NCBI RefSeq assembly: GCF_022539315.1
Contig: NC_066323.1
Span: 18,031,719 to 18,095,718 of the forward strand
DNA: 64,000 nucleotides
DNA from: Serinus canaria
Taxonomy: Eukaryota; Chordata; Aves; Passeriformes; Fringillidae
Direction: 5' to 3'
Under the pieces are notes generated by a model that was given only the letters and a program-made list of their open reading frames with translations, did no database searches and was not told where the DNA came from. Shown in pieces: positions 52,581 through 64,000 of this stretch (the stretch's first letter is position 1; each line of letters opens with the position of its first letter). The translations under genes and the position numbers were made by a program.

Positions 52581-53155
52581 TCCGGGGCCAAAAGCGGGCA
52601 CCCAGCCCGGGTTCCCCACACCCCAGCCCTGGTTTTCAACTTCCCGCTGCTTTTAGCTTGCAGCCTTGGAGAGGATGGCTGTCGGCTCCCCGGAGATGCA
52701 GCTGGGCGCGGTGGGTATTGCCGCTGACTCCGCTGGCGCGTTCTTCTGGTATCTGACTCACCGGGAGTACGGCTGGAAGCTGTCACAGCCCTTTGGAAGA
52801 AATGCCACAAATTTCAGTACAAAGATATAACAAACATTTCTCCTGTGCAGTTGATAAAAGTGAATTCATTCCGTAACTTGCACAGTAGTCACCAGGACTT
52901 GCTCCAAATAAAGCAGTTCCCAGCTAACCAGCCTGTCCCCTCACAGGAGCCAATTCTGCTCCACTAGCAGGAGTACTTGTTCAATCCTGCAAGCTGATCA
53001 CCTTTCAAATACACCAATTTTTCATGTATCCCTAAACCAGACCATAAAATCAATTCTGCAGATTTGGGAATGCCCAAATTCCCTTTACACACCTATTCTG
53101 GCATGAAGATGCAGAGCCTATGTGAATGCTAGGTGATCAAAAGTGATAGGAAAGA
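52581..53155. other. Upstream flank of the PXYLP1 CpG island
   Basis: GC falls off to the genomic background within about 200 bp. No coding exon seen; possible proximal regulatory DNA. Confidence 0.6.
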
Positions 53156-53575
53156 TGTGTGCTAATGTCTTTACAAACAATTGGATGGGTGAAGGTATGG
53201 GTGTTAACATCTTTGGAATGGGTCTTAATGTCTCTGCCAGCTTCAAAAAGCAGGTTTCTTACCGGGCTCAGACACCTTGACTCCTGGAAGAGACAAGGTG
53301 AACTTTGGAGTAAAATGCCAGGTTCAAGGTGGGAATATGGGGTAAGTGGTTTGGAAAGACTGAACCTTCCTAGCAGCTCAGCCGATGGGGAAAGGAAGAG
53401 AGAGACACACGGCTGGGAGTTCAGGATAAAAGGGAGGCTGCAACCTCGAAAACCTCGAGAGAGAAACTGCATGGAGGTGTGCCCCAGCAGATCTCTCTCT
53501 TTATTCGAATAAATACTCCTCTGTATGAAAAGGACACTGCCTTTTTTTTCTGTAAAAAACCTATGCACTGCCACT
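53156..53575 (+). mobile_element. Probable solo LTR of an avian endogenous retrovirus
   Basis: About 420 bp with LTR architecture in plus orientation. It starts at TGTGTGCTAATG and has a TATA-like GGATAAAAGGG at 53424-53434. An R-like pyrimidine stretch ends in the AATAAA at 53508-53513, about 80 nt downstream, and a T-rich U5-like part follows. Borders are approximate and I could not see a clear target-site duplication. No gag, pol or env reading frame follows, so a solo LTR is the likely state. A long minus-strand open frame (53137-53895) across it is not considered real. Confidence 0.6.
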
Positions 53576-56500
53576 AAAAATGGGGCACCCGCATCTTTAG
53601 CTGCAGGAAGGAGGCACCTTGAAGAATGTCTGTGGTTCTCACACTCCCAGGGTTCCACCTGCAGCCCTGGATACTTCTGCCAGCTTCCAACTGTGCCGTC
53701 ACACTGCTTTGCCAAATCAGCAGACACACTTATCTCTGTGGCCTCTACTCTTGGGTCACAGTGACTGGTGATCACAGCCCTGCCAACAGCAGCACGGAGC
53801 CAAGTTTTCTTTCTTTGATGTTGCACATCCACAGAGCCAACATATCCAGGAAAAAGATTGGGCATGGTTTCCTGGCGAAACTTGTACTTTTGCATGACTG
53901 ATATGATTTCACCTGGAAGTGCTTAAGTTCTCCAACTTTCTCTTTGGGATAAGAAGTAGGAATTAATCTAGTTTTAGCCAAGGGACTGCAGAGCAGTGTG
54001 GGAAGGGGTTGTTCAGCTGCAGAGCAGAATGGAGCCTTTTCCCACTGCTGCTCTCCAAAAGCCATCCCCAGAGCTGCTCAGCAGCCTCCAAACGACTGCT
54101 GCACATCAAATGCAGGCACAGCTGTTCTTCCCTGCTACCAGCATCACATCAGATTAGAGCTAACTGATCACAATAATTTTCTTATTTTGTATAAAACCAG
54201 TGTCAGCCATCTGAAAAAGAATGGCTGGAAGAGGAGTGGAAGACAAGCTATGGGCCCTGAGATGTGGACAGGGAGTTCTGACTGCAAGTCACCAGATCAC
54301 TTTAGGGCATGTTAGGATAGCAAAATGCCCAACCATAGCACAAAGAAATCTGATCTTCTCCTACCCAGAAAGCAGAAATCATACCTTATAGAACAATTAT
54401 CTCTGCATGGAAACAGTGATTTGCCATGATGGCAAATGTTTGCTAGGGCAGTCGCATTTCCACGTCCCTCCAGAACAAAGTGCAGTTCAAAAAGGATTTA
54501 GGATTCAGAAACTGTCAATTGGAGATCCTTGGGAGAAGGATTAGTTAGGGGTTAGTTCATAACTGTCCTGCAGACAAATTCTAACACACATAGTACACAA
54601 TCAATTCAATTTCACAGCATAAAATAATTCATTTTTCTATTTAATCCAACAGCTAATACTTCTGCAAGAAAGGAGAATCAGGGAATAAGCCCAAAGACTT
54701 TATCCAAAATACCAGCTAGATCCCACCTACTGCTTGATAGATAGGTTTACAGCCAGTTTTGTGCATAAAGAAGGGTTTGGGGCACTTCTAAGTTATTGTA
54801 TCCTTGAACTGTGTGAGAGTATTTTATATGAAGTAATATTTGCATGCACTTGTTTCACTTCTAGGTTTATTTCTTCACTAGCAGTTTCAGACCCTCTAAG
54901 TCTGTGGGTGGGGTTTTTTCTTCTTTCAGGAACAGAGGAGTTTCAGTGATCTGAAGCATTCTTTTCAGTTCCATTGTTTGACTTGGGCTGGATTTCTCAG
55001 CTACACGCCTGGATGCTTCAGAGAGTCCTCACTCTCCATCTAGTAAAAGGTGTCATTCTTAGCAAGCACTATTTTCATTTTGCTAATTACTGGCTGAGAT
55101 GCTTTGTGTTTCAGTCCTACTGCTTTTAAGTATATTACAGAAAATGCCAGGTTTGGAAGGAAACCCCTTTGCAAACAGTTATTTATGCCTCTTTTCACCA
55201 CCACATACCTGAGGTCTGATGTCACCTCTTTCAGCTGCTTTGTGCACGTTCCTGCGTCATTCCAGGTGTCATGTGGTGTATCTGTCCAATGCCTGACAAA
55301 GTTACCCCTGATTTTATAGCTTTGAGTGCCTTGGTGACTCATGTATATTTCAGAACTATATTCCTGTAACTTACTAGGATGAAAATATCTTTACCCATTA
55401 AATTACCAGACTCAAAGTCTCACTGGATCTTTTGGAATCTTTTAATAATGTTGTAACTGTTGATTTGGATATGGTGCCACAGCCACTCACAGAGATTTCT
55501 GTAACCCTTCTGTTGCATTAAAGGAGTTTCTGTTTTCCTTAGAGACTATTATCTTATTCATCAGCATTTCTACATATATGGCTTTACAGCATTTAAATTA
55601 TCTCTGCAGGGAGTCACTCAATCCAACCCTCAAAGGTGCTATTTTGCAGAATATCATGATCATGTTAAATGTTATGTTTTCATCTCTTGCTATCAGGATT
55701 TAGTTCCTGATAATATCATCACACTCAGCCTCATCAGTTTCAGCAGTAATCAAGCAATCAGTAATTAAAGTACATACTAGGAATATTACCACATATCTCG
55801 TTATTTTCCTCTACTCTTTCATGGGTTGATTAAATCCCAAATAATAATTACAAATTCTACATTGTTTCTAGGTGAAGAAAGATACAGAAAAATATGCCTT
55901 ATCGAGCTGTACATGCCAATATTGCCCTTTCTTTTGGATAGCATTATAGAAAACTCCATTTATTTTTAAGGGGGAACAGATGAATGCTATTTGGTCATGA
56001 CTCTATGTCCTGGAAGATATAATACCCCTTCATTTGGAAAATTACTGATTTATATACAGGACTTCTGAGCAAATGTAACTTGGACAGTTAGTCTGGCCTA
56101 TTAATTTCTCTTCTTTTTTTTTTTTTTTTTTTTTTTTCCCCACATCCCACTGCCATGAAGCTGGATGCAGATCAACCACTGGATTAAAACACAGGTCTCT
56201 GCTCCCAGCAGGTCCATGTTTTATCCCAGCAGGAGCCACAAGAGTATTGCCAGTGCATGGCAGGATGGCAAAGAGCAGTCACCCAACAGCAGTGCAGGCA
56301 GCTACCTACAAAGTTAGTTTTGCAGTCATGGGACAGAATCACCACATGGCAATGTTGCCCATCACATTCCAGCTGTACTTTTTCTAAGTGTTCAGAGTGA
56401 TGTATTTTGAAGAAAAGAGCTTGTTGTCATTTCTTTATGGAGAAATTGCTGCAAGCAGCAGTAACCACAAATTTAATTTGAAGTTAACCACAAATTTAAG

Positions 56501-57810
56501 TCAAAACTTTTGAAAGAGGAAGTATGTGGGACCACACTTGGGGAGGAATGTATGCAGTAGAAATAGGCTTTATAAGTACACTAATAAAACACTTATATAG
56601 TGCATTTCTTATTTCTCCCCAGCAGAAAACCAAGTGCCATTTCCCACTTTGCAGATGTTCAGCTGTAATCTTCATAGCCCAATTTCTCCAGCATGGACTT
56701 GCTAGCATGAGACACAGTAGGGGAACCATAGCTCTCCTTTTGCTCAGTGCCTCTGGAGAAAAAACTTAAGTGGCTTCTTTATTTTGGCATAACACCTTAT
56801 GACACATCATACTTCAGTTCTGATCAAAGGGCTCCTGTTCTTAACTCACACTTCAAAGCAGTTTTAAATGAGATCCTACACTCATTTAAGAGCATAAACA
56901 AGTGACTCAAACTCCAGCTTTTGCTACTATCTAAGATCTCTTTTAATGAGTATCTCTTGCATTGATAATCAGTAATTGTATTCATAGACTTTTATCCAGG
57001 TGTTATTCTGAATGCCTAGCTAGGTTTGAACAGCACATATAATGAGGTGTGACAGACAGCTTTTGGGACAGCCTCAGGTCAAAATTAAATGTTAAGGAAC
57101 TTTCCTCTTAGAAACCCTGCTTTGTCTCTCCAAGCAGTAGAGCTATGGGATGGAAACCAACTTGGAGAGAGCACCCTCCTTTGCCTCTCTGATAGGTGCA
57201 CTATTTGGCCAGCTTACTATTTTATCTATTTAAAGCTCCATTTACTAATTTTCCACTAGAATTATCTTCTGAAAAGAAACTCAACAAAAGGTTCAGCATA
57301 GTCCTCTGAAGCACAGGTCTCAGATTGTCTGAATATGTATCATTGCTTTTATTTGCATTTCAAACAATAAAAGATAAAAGTACAAGTGCCCAAAAAGGCA
57401 TCAGGTGCATAGAAAAAGCCTCAAAAACAACGCTTAAAATAACTGCATGGATACACAGCTACTCTCCAGTGTCATTTATGATCCCAAACAGCTCCTTCTG
57501 TCTCCCTGGAATAAGGCAAGCCATTCTTCCAGCACTTAATTGGTTCTAGGGGTAACCAAGTCCAGCTGCTCTGTCTGGCAAAGCAGCACAGCTGCCTTCT
57601 CTCAGTCCAGAGGAGCCAAGGAGAGGGGGAAAAGGGAAAGTACCCACCACTTCAAGGGCTCCATTCCCAGGGTCTCACATACCTGACTAGAATCCAGATC
57701 AGAATTTTAAACAGATCCTTTAGGAGCAGCAATCAGCTTCCTAGGCAACCAGAGTGGCCACATTGCTGGCTGCTAACACGAAGATAGGAGGAAGGGGAGA
57801 GGGTGTGAAA
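53576..57810. other. Intergenic, no gene seen
   Basis: Contains a poly-T run of about 20 at 56116-56137 and a short direct repeat of TAACCACAAATTTA near 56462-56498. The remaining open frames are short and featureless. Confidence 0.65.
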
Positions 57811-57824
57811 ATACATATATATGT

Positions 57825-57856
<32 letters not shown>

Positions 57857-57873
57857 GTATGTATATATATAAA
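57811..57873. repeat. (CA)n microsatellite with AT flanks
   Basis: An uninterrupted (AC)n run at about 57824-57849 is flanked on both sides by TATATATG-type runs, forming a near-palindromic compound microsatellite. Confidence 0.97.
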
Positions 57874-60141
57874 AGATTGCCCTTATATGCTTACAGGAGG
57901 GTTTCCTAGTTCATAAATATTCTTGCTGCAAGCTGTGATTTTAGTTAAATTCAGACTCAACTTGCCAAAGATGTAGGCAGTAAAGTTATTCAGAGTGACA
58001 GCTCTTAGCCCTTCTGTTGCTGGGTGAGTTAGGATCAGATGGTGATATGCCAGCAAAACTGGCTTTAGTGTCTGATTGCTTCCTAGCTTCTGAGGAATTC
58101 CCAGGTATCTTGCTGGGGAAGAATTCTGACCCTTCTGGCAGTACAAAACTGAAAAGTTGTCCATAAAGTTAGGAAAATTTTAAGCACATGATATTATTTC
58201 CCATTTGTATTTAGTTCTCAAGGAAAGTGCTAACTTAAAAAGTGAAACTGGGGAAAGACACCTGGAAAAATAGTCTTCAGCAAGGACAACATCACTTCCG
58301 ACTTCCTTATGACCCCATTCTCTGATACACATTAAACCAGCTCATGAGGGACCCTAGCAAGACAGGAAATGGTGGCTGTTTCCTCCTGAGTCATTCCTGA
58401 TGGAGCATCAGGTCTGGATGCCAAATGAAGCTGCACCTGCTGGCTTTGATGCAAAGTTCTTCCATTAAAATCAATATCAAGGGCACTTGTATGTCCCACA
58501 CTGCTGTCCAAAAAGTGAAGTTGGGAAAAGCCCTGGAATACTTTATTCACACACACACACAGAAGCTGGTGTTAACATACAGATGTTTTTCAGACTTTAT
58601 TCTTTGTCACCAGAGAGGCAAAGAAGTCCTATGGAACAGGAATGTCAGCCTCCTTAGTGTAGGCACTAACACTGCTTTGCATCAAAGCCAGCAGGTACAG
58701 CTCCATTTGGCATCCAGACCTGATGCTCCATCAGGAAACAATGTGTGCATCAACACAGATAGCATGGGTGGATGTAGAAGAAAAGACCTTCAAATAAGAA
58801 TATAAAGTTGTTGCTACTTGAAATATGAATAACACTGAATAATTTAGGTATCTGAGTATCTTAGCATCCTATTTCTGTGCAAAAATCCATTGGCTGAGAA
58901 TGCAAGGCAGATATAGTCTGGAGCCATGTCCTAGTTTAAGTAGAGATAAATAGCACTGCAAGATCCACCCTCCCAAAATTTTAATTCTTCCTGCTTATAA
59001 TTAACACTGACTAACATCTTGTGAGTCAGCAGAGGACTGAAACACACGTACATGCACATCCTGCTGTATCAGATGAACTTCCAATACCAACACGTGTAAT
59101 TGCTCCAAGGCAAGAATAGCAACATATTATAAAGCCAGTTATAAAGCCAGACACTTCAATATAATTTATTTCTAGCTGCATTTGATACTCATATCAGAAT
59201 ACACCTCACTTTTAGGGTTCAATACTTCTGCACTAACACACAGAAGGCACTACCCCAGTGTGTAGGAGCAAATAAGGAAGTGTGTAGAATGTAGAGATGA
59301 ATGAGTTGTGGAGTATTTTCTCAGTGTGTCAGAGGAAAAACAGTCTGGCTAAGCCGGGTTTCTCTGTTTTATACCCACATATGGTGAGGACTTCAAGAAT
59401 TAATTCCTTCCTCACTACTTTAAGGTCTGTCAAAGAAGCAAATCCAGCAACCTTAAGAGTAGCCCCCGTCTTAGGAAAACTTGCTTTCAGACAAAGAAGT
59501 GGAAAAGCCATATTTTAATACTTGATTCAGCCTGGAGGAACTTGCTGTGAACAGAAGTTACAAGCAGGCAACAGACAGTATTCCCAGAATATCTAAAAAA
59601 CTGTAATTGTAGCACTGTCTGATTCCTTTTGGCTTCTCCTGTTCTAACAGATCTTTGCCAGTACATTCTGTGAAGAAAAGAAAGTCCCCCATTTTACTCG
59701 ATACCCTTAGGCAGTTAAATCTTCTGGTGCCTTTGGGTGGGGGCAACCAGTGAGGCTGGGCAGCATTGTTAGGGCTCCTTAGCACCCTTAGGGCCACTTA
59801 CTGCTTCTCCATGGGAGCAACATTTCTTGTTTACAGCCTTCACAGAGGCACCTTCCTCAGTGAATTGTGTGGTGTATTAATCAGCTCTTTTAATATTCTG
59901 CAAAGAGCATCCCTGGCTCTCAACAATCAGCTCTTACAAGATTTCCACTATCAGTGCAGATCCATGTGAAGCATGGCAAACACAAGCAACAGAGGCAGAG
60001 GCCAGGATGCTGAGCTGGGATGTGATGCTAGGTCAGGAGAATGACACTTTCCCACAGCCTAAGATCCAGCATGTGCAAGGGGTTGGCAGCAAAGTTTGCT
60101 TCAGCGGGTCTGATGATGGCTTGCTATTCTTTGCAAAAATT
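57874..60141. other. Intergenic, mostly featureless apart from the inverted repeat
   Basis: Besides the 63-bp inverted repeat there is a 12-bp tandem TTATAAAGCCAG at about 59127-59150. No gene recognised. Confidence 0.65.
58394..58737. repeat. 63-bp inverted repeat with 218-bp spacer
   Basis: The arm at 58394-58456 is the reverse complement of 58675-58737 with two mismatches (A/G and C/T within the AAATG-AGCTG-ACC part). The arms read TTCCTGATGGAGCATC... and contain CTGGCTTTGATGCAAAG. No clear target-site duplication flanks it, so it may be a local inverted duplication rather than a transposon. Confidence 0.95.
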
Positions 60142-60258
60142 TTCTCTTTAAGAGAGTAGTGTTAAAAAATATTTCCCTTACTATCTCAGCCTTTCCCCTA
60201 ATTATTTCATTTTCTCTTTGTATTTTTTGCTCTTCTGATACAGCTTACAGCTGAGACA
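60142..60258 (+). repeat. 117-bp dispersed repeat, copy A
   Basis: Strong similarity (estimated by eye at about 85% or better) to 63885-64000 in the same orientation. Shared landmarks are TTCCCTTACTATCTCAGCC, TTTCATTTTCTCTTTGTAT and TTTTGCTCTTCTGATACAG. The family is not recognised. Confidence 0.9.
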
Positions 60259-60562
60259 TTTTTCCAGCCAAAAAAGCAAGACTGCACTTTTTTGTACAGT
60301 GGCTACAAACCACTGTAACTTTTAGAGTGCTCTGTAAAATTACAGATGTTAAAAAGGCTACTTGGAGATTGCCCTTTATTGCATATATCATGAGGGGAAA
60401 TGTATTTTTTCTAATTTTTAGTATATTAAAGACAGTGTCATTTTTTTAGGTTAAATGAGCAAATATCAGGCCAAATGATGATGCTAGAGGTCACCTCTGT
60501 CTTGCTGAATGCAGATTTTCAGCATTCAGCCTTAATGAAGAGTGCCTGCCAGTGTAAATCAT

Positions 60563-60602
60563 TTGTCATTGTCACTCTGAGGATTCAGAGTGACAATGAC
60601 AA
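60563..60602. repeat. Perfect 18-bp hairpin, 4-nt loop
   Basis: The stem TTGTCATTGTCACTCTGA (60563-60580), loop GGAT and exact reverse complement 60585-60602. No poly-T tail or coding context. Confidence 0.97.
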
Positions 60603-61021
60603 TTGTCACTTGTTTTTTCCCTTTTCAGAAAAACTGATGTTTTTGTCTTGTTAGTTTTTGCATACAGCTAACTAGTGTATTTCAAGGGCAGGACAAGATC
60701 AAGCAAAGATGGGAGGATATTGAGTCAGGAATGTAAGAGAGGCAAATAATGTGCAGTGTGTGATGACAAAAAGAGACCATTTGATCATAGCCACTGCAGA
60801 GAGTGGCTAAATGGCACAAGTCCTGTGGATGGGCATCAGATTGCCCTTAATGAAAAGAATTAGCAAAGCAAGGGCCCAAACACTCATTAGCTCAAGCACA
60901 GGTCTGAAAACAAATACATCCATATGCATGTAGATGTCAGGAAGGATTAATCCCACATCTCAAGTGAAGAGTGACCCAGCTGCAGCAGATTGAAGGGCTT
61001 TATTTTCAGCTATTGGACAGA

Positions 61022-61069
61022 CAGTAGTAGTAAAATTCTCCATTCTATTGGAGAATTTTACTACTACTG
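61022..61069. repeat. Perfect 21-bp hairpin, 6-nt loop
   Basis: Stem 61022-61042 (starting CAGTAGTAGTAAAATTC), loop TTCTAT and exact reverse complement 61049-61069. It lies about 450 bp from the 18-bp hairpin. Confidence 0.97.
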
Positions 61070-63884
61070 CTACCCACAAAAAGCTGCAAGTCCCCTCAAA
61101 AATGAATTAGGGAACCCACCTGAGGGATCACAGCTCCTATCTAAGGATCAAGACCTGAGGGATCCACAAAAATACTGCCTTACACATAGCATGGTAAGGA
61201 ATACATGCCAGGGCCTTACCAACCAGAGAGGCAGGGCATGAATACCCTCAGTCTGACATTTGTACAAAAGGCTACAGACAGCTCCCAGTGTGGAATCTCC
61301 TGTCCATGTCTGTGCTGTGGGAGAAGGGGGGATTGGATGTGGAATCCAACACCAAACATCTGCATACATTGTAAGCTCAGCCCAAATGTGGAGAAAATAG
61401 AACAACGTGCCTCTCTCTCACTGACTGTCATTAAAGTGAGCTCTGGCTGCTTTTGCAGCTGCAGGAAACCAGGGGCTTGTTTTCCTGACAGCCTTCAAGT
61501 GAAGAGAGTTTTCTATTTTGAGACTTTCATTACCCTTCCCCACTCCAGTAGTTTGATATTTCTTTTCAGAAGTTGAAAGTAGTAATAACCACTGAAATTT
61601 GTCTATTTTTCCCCCTCAAAAATGGAAGCTCTAAAATTGAATTTGAACTTGAAACATTTAAGTGATTTTTTTCCCCATGCAAGTCTTAGTAGATTCTGAA
61701 AGGTTTTTAAAGTAGTCTATATTAGTTGTGCCTATTTTGCAGGCTGATTTCAGACACACACAAAGAGCTCTGTCATTCCCCAGTGACCTCAGTGGGGTTT
61801 TTTCAGGTTTACATCAGCATGAATAAGAGGAGAATTAGCCCTTTTAAAAAGTGAGATAGCAATGCAAGCCTCTTGCCCAGAGTCAAGTGCAAGTTCTGAA
61901 TGAAGAAAGCATTCTTACATTTAACATGTATTTGAGTTCTACTGAATTCTGCTCATATTAGGTACATGTTTAAAGACGTCTTTCAAAAAATCCTTTAAAG
62001 GGACTCAGATATAAATCATGAGATATAATCTCATATTCTGCTCTCAGTGACACTGGTGTTCAGATTTACTTCACCTCAAATCAAAACTTGACACCAACTC
62101 TGCCAGGTAACTCCAGTACATGCTTTTAAGACTTTATGGCCCTTTAGAGGGATACCATATACACTTGGGAAAAAAGAACAACTAAAACCTGCACAGGATG
62201 TGCTGTGAAACTTTAGTGTCTCGTTTTCTGGCTGTTTGTATTTAGAGAAGTAAAACCACTGCATAAGTGTTGGGTTTATGTGTTAAACCTTCTCTGAGTA
62301 AAACGAGGTTGCACTGTTTGTATGTGGGTTTTTTATTTGCTAACTTGCACACCGGGAGCAAATGCTTGTTTCTTAGCACACTATAAAACAATCTGTGTTT
62401 ATCTAAGGGTACTGTCTAATGTTTAGAGGCCCCTATTTACAGTGCATTTTAAGTATGTTTGCATTTTTATACTCTGACAGATTAGAAACCCCCTAGAGCA
62501 GTGAAACTTTTCATAAACCTTCTGATGTGGTTTAACCTTTCCCAGCTGAAACCACTGCACCTTCAAACTTTGACACTGAACAAACTGATAGTTAATTGTA
62601 GCAGTCTTCAGTATATTAACAGCTTCCTCACTGAAATTGCTAAATATGCAGAATTGGTAAAAGACATTATTTTGCAAAAGTCTAGCACTAACAGTCTTGG
62701 GTGTATTGTTTTCCCTCTCAAATGTACATAATTACTCACTCTTACAACAAACCTGCAGTTCATAGTCCAGTCAGTATAGGGTTCACTACACTTTAGGCCC
62801 TTGTGATACTGGATCTCATAATTCAGGTCTTTAAGATCTAATTCATCTCAGCACTTGTCACAGCAGGCAAAACAGTTATGGGCTGTTTTGTCTTCAGCCA
62901 ATGGATGGGTGGGGTATTAAACCACATGGAGAAGGGAAAGACAATTTACCACCCTGCATGCTTAAACAAATAAGCTGATTAAAAGAGACAGGGATTTTGT
63001 GTGACTTTCCTACAGCTGCTAAATAAAAAAAAAAAAGGCAGTTTTCCTCTCTGGTTTTAAAGTGAAATATTTCAGTTCTGAACAAAGGAGGTGGGTAAAC
63101 AAGTGGCTTTGAGGACAAGAGGAAAGCATTGCTATTCTTTGCAAAGAATGCCCTAAAGCATGAAAGCAGAGCACACACATTGTATCCATGATACTGCTGT
63201 CTCCCTGAGGCACAAAGGGATGGCAACGGGGCTCACACAACTTTGACTCCAGCCAAGTAGCAGGGATCCCAGTGGAGTTCCCATGGAGCTTTCATCAGAA
63301 ATGAGGATTCATAGTGTGTTTAATCTCATCCCCTAAAGACTTTGCTCTGTGTCAGACAGCAGCAGTGCATAAAGACTACAGCTGCAGTCTGGCAAACGGG
63401 GTCTAAAGTTGCACAGTTTAGTGTAAATCAGCACACACACATCCTGCTCCCCCCAAAAAACCAAACAATAACCAAAAAAAACCCAACCCAATCTCAGGAG
63501 AAATCGAAGAAAGATCACACTTCATCCCACCAAATACAGAGTCTGAATTACAATGCCTCAGCCTCTGCACATCAAACATTGTTATTACAGGACAAACTCC
63601 TGTTGGAGTTGCAGCCTGTTTGTCACATGTGATTATGTCCAGTTCTTGCCCTCAATGTCAACAGAAGAAAGGCATTCATTAGTGAGCTCCCTGGTAAAAC
63701 ACAGATGAAACTTTGCACAGGAGTGCTATACTGAAGAATTTCTTGCCTGGAGAGAAAGAGACATTCATTGTCTGACTGCTCTAAAAATCTGAACATGATC
63801 AGGTCAGACAGATCTGCCCACAAGGTTACTGTTTTATCTTATAAGATCCCAGGTAGTACCTCTGAAACAGCTGTTCTACAAGTC

Positions 63885-64000
63885 TTCTCTTTCAAAGAGC
63901 AGTGTAAAAAATACTTCCCTTACTATCTCAGCCTTGCTTCTAATAATTTCATTTTCTCTTTGTATGTTTTGCTCTTCTGATACAGGTAACTGCTGAGACA
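63885..64000 (+). repeat. 117-bp dispersed repeat, copy B (cut by window edge)
   Basis: Direct-orientation partner of 60142-60258, about 3.74 kb away. It reaches the last base of the window, so the shared element may be longer. Both copies have a pyrimidine-rich run ending in GATACAG, which resembles a plus-strand splice acceptor. Confidence 0.9.

Larger units (their letters stand above)
60259..63884. other. Intergenic, with hairpins but no gene seen
   Basis: Holds the two long hairpins and a 7-bp inverted ATGAGAT/ATCTCAT pair near 62018-62034. No coding or RNA gene recognised. Non-coding conservation cannot be judged from one sequence. Confidence 0.65.

Noticed and set aside
51605..52756. 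383-codon plus-strand open frame, and long minus frames, across the CpG island
   Set aside because: Composition artefact: Pro/Arg/Ala/Gly-rich, open in several frames on both strands, no domain, and it covers the PXYLP1 promoter.
53582..53600. GGGGCACCCGC after the LTR as a retroviral primer-binding site
   Set aside because: Does not sit directly after a defined LTR end and matches no tRNA 3' end I am sure of; no gag follows.
53137..53895. 252-codon minus-strand frame
   Set aside because: Runs antisense through the probable LTR and unrelated flank; translation has no recognisable domain.
56116..56137. Long poly-T as the tail of a reversed processed pseudogene or SINE
   Set aside because: No SINE body, gene-like sequence or target-site duplication seen beside it; treated as a simple homopolymer. 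The same applies to the A-runs at 23251 and 50503.
1..64000. CRISPR arrays, operons, tRNA, rRNA or other structured RNA genes
   Set aside because: None found; tandem repeats here have no spacers, and the context is a vertebrate chromosome.

Overview
The window is vertebrate nuclear DNA, almost certainly avian and probably a songbird. It is about 40% GC with large introns. It carries several truncated CR1-type LINE fragments of the kind that dominate bird genomes and one LTR of passerine type. It has one well-formed CpG island and no bacterial or viral operon structure. The species call is inference; the gene call is secure.

One protein-coding gene is present and complete, on the minus strand. 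It is PXYLP1 (2-phosphoxylose phosphatase 1, formerly ACPL2). Five coding exons were assembled by hand from GT-AG splice sites: 37822-37744, 16845-16684, 15792-15666, 7761-7622 and 6319-5388. They join in frame to 1440 nt (479 codons plus stop), about the length of mammalian PXYLP1 (480 aa as I recall it). The protein has a short basic N-terminus, a signal anchor, the RHGxR histidine-phosphatase motif (R97-R101) and the distal HD pair (H379-D380). The second exon starts with about 53 nt of 5' UTR holding two tiny upstream ORFs. The first, noncoding exon ends at a donor at 52235 inside a CpG island (about 51660-52580). The transcript probably ends near 3995 after an AATAAA at 4017-4012. The gene spans roughly 48 kb.

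Layout: 1-3990 is intergenic, with an LTR-like block, a small GC-rich patch and a CR1 fragment. 3990-5387 is 3' UTR. 5388-37875 holds the coding exons and introns. 37876-52234 is the 5' intron, with one candidate extra noncoding exon. 51660-52580 is the promoter island. 52600-64000 is upstream intergenic DNA with an LTR, a microsatellite, a 63-bp inverted repeat, two near-perfect hairpins and a duplicated 117-bp element. By mammalian gene order, ZBTB38 would lie beyond the low-coordinate end and SPSB4 beyond the high-coordinate end; no coding exon of either was found here.

Nothing here looks like a new multi-gene system. The most interesting items are the uORF pair in front of the PXYLP1 start, a 54-bp minisatellite open in several frames on both strands, a tandem duplication carrying splice-donor-like sites, and a group of long perfect hairpins upstream of the gene.
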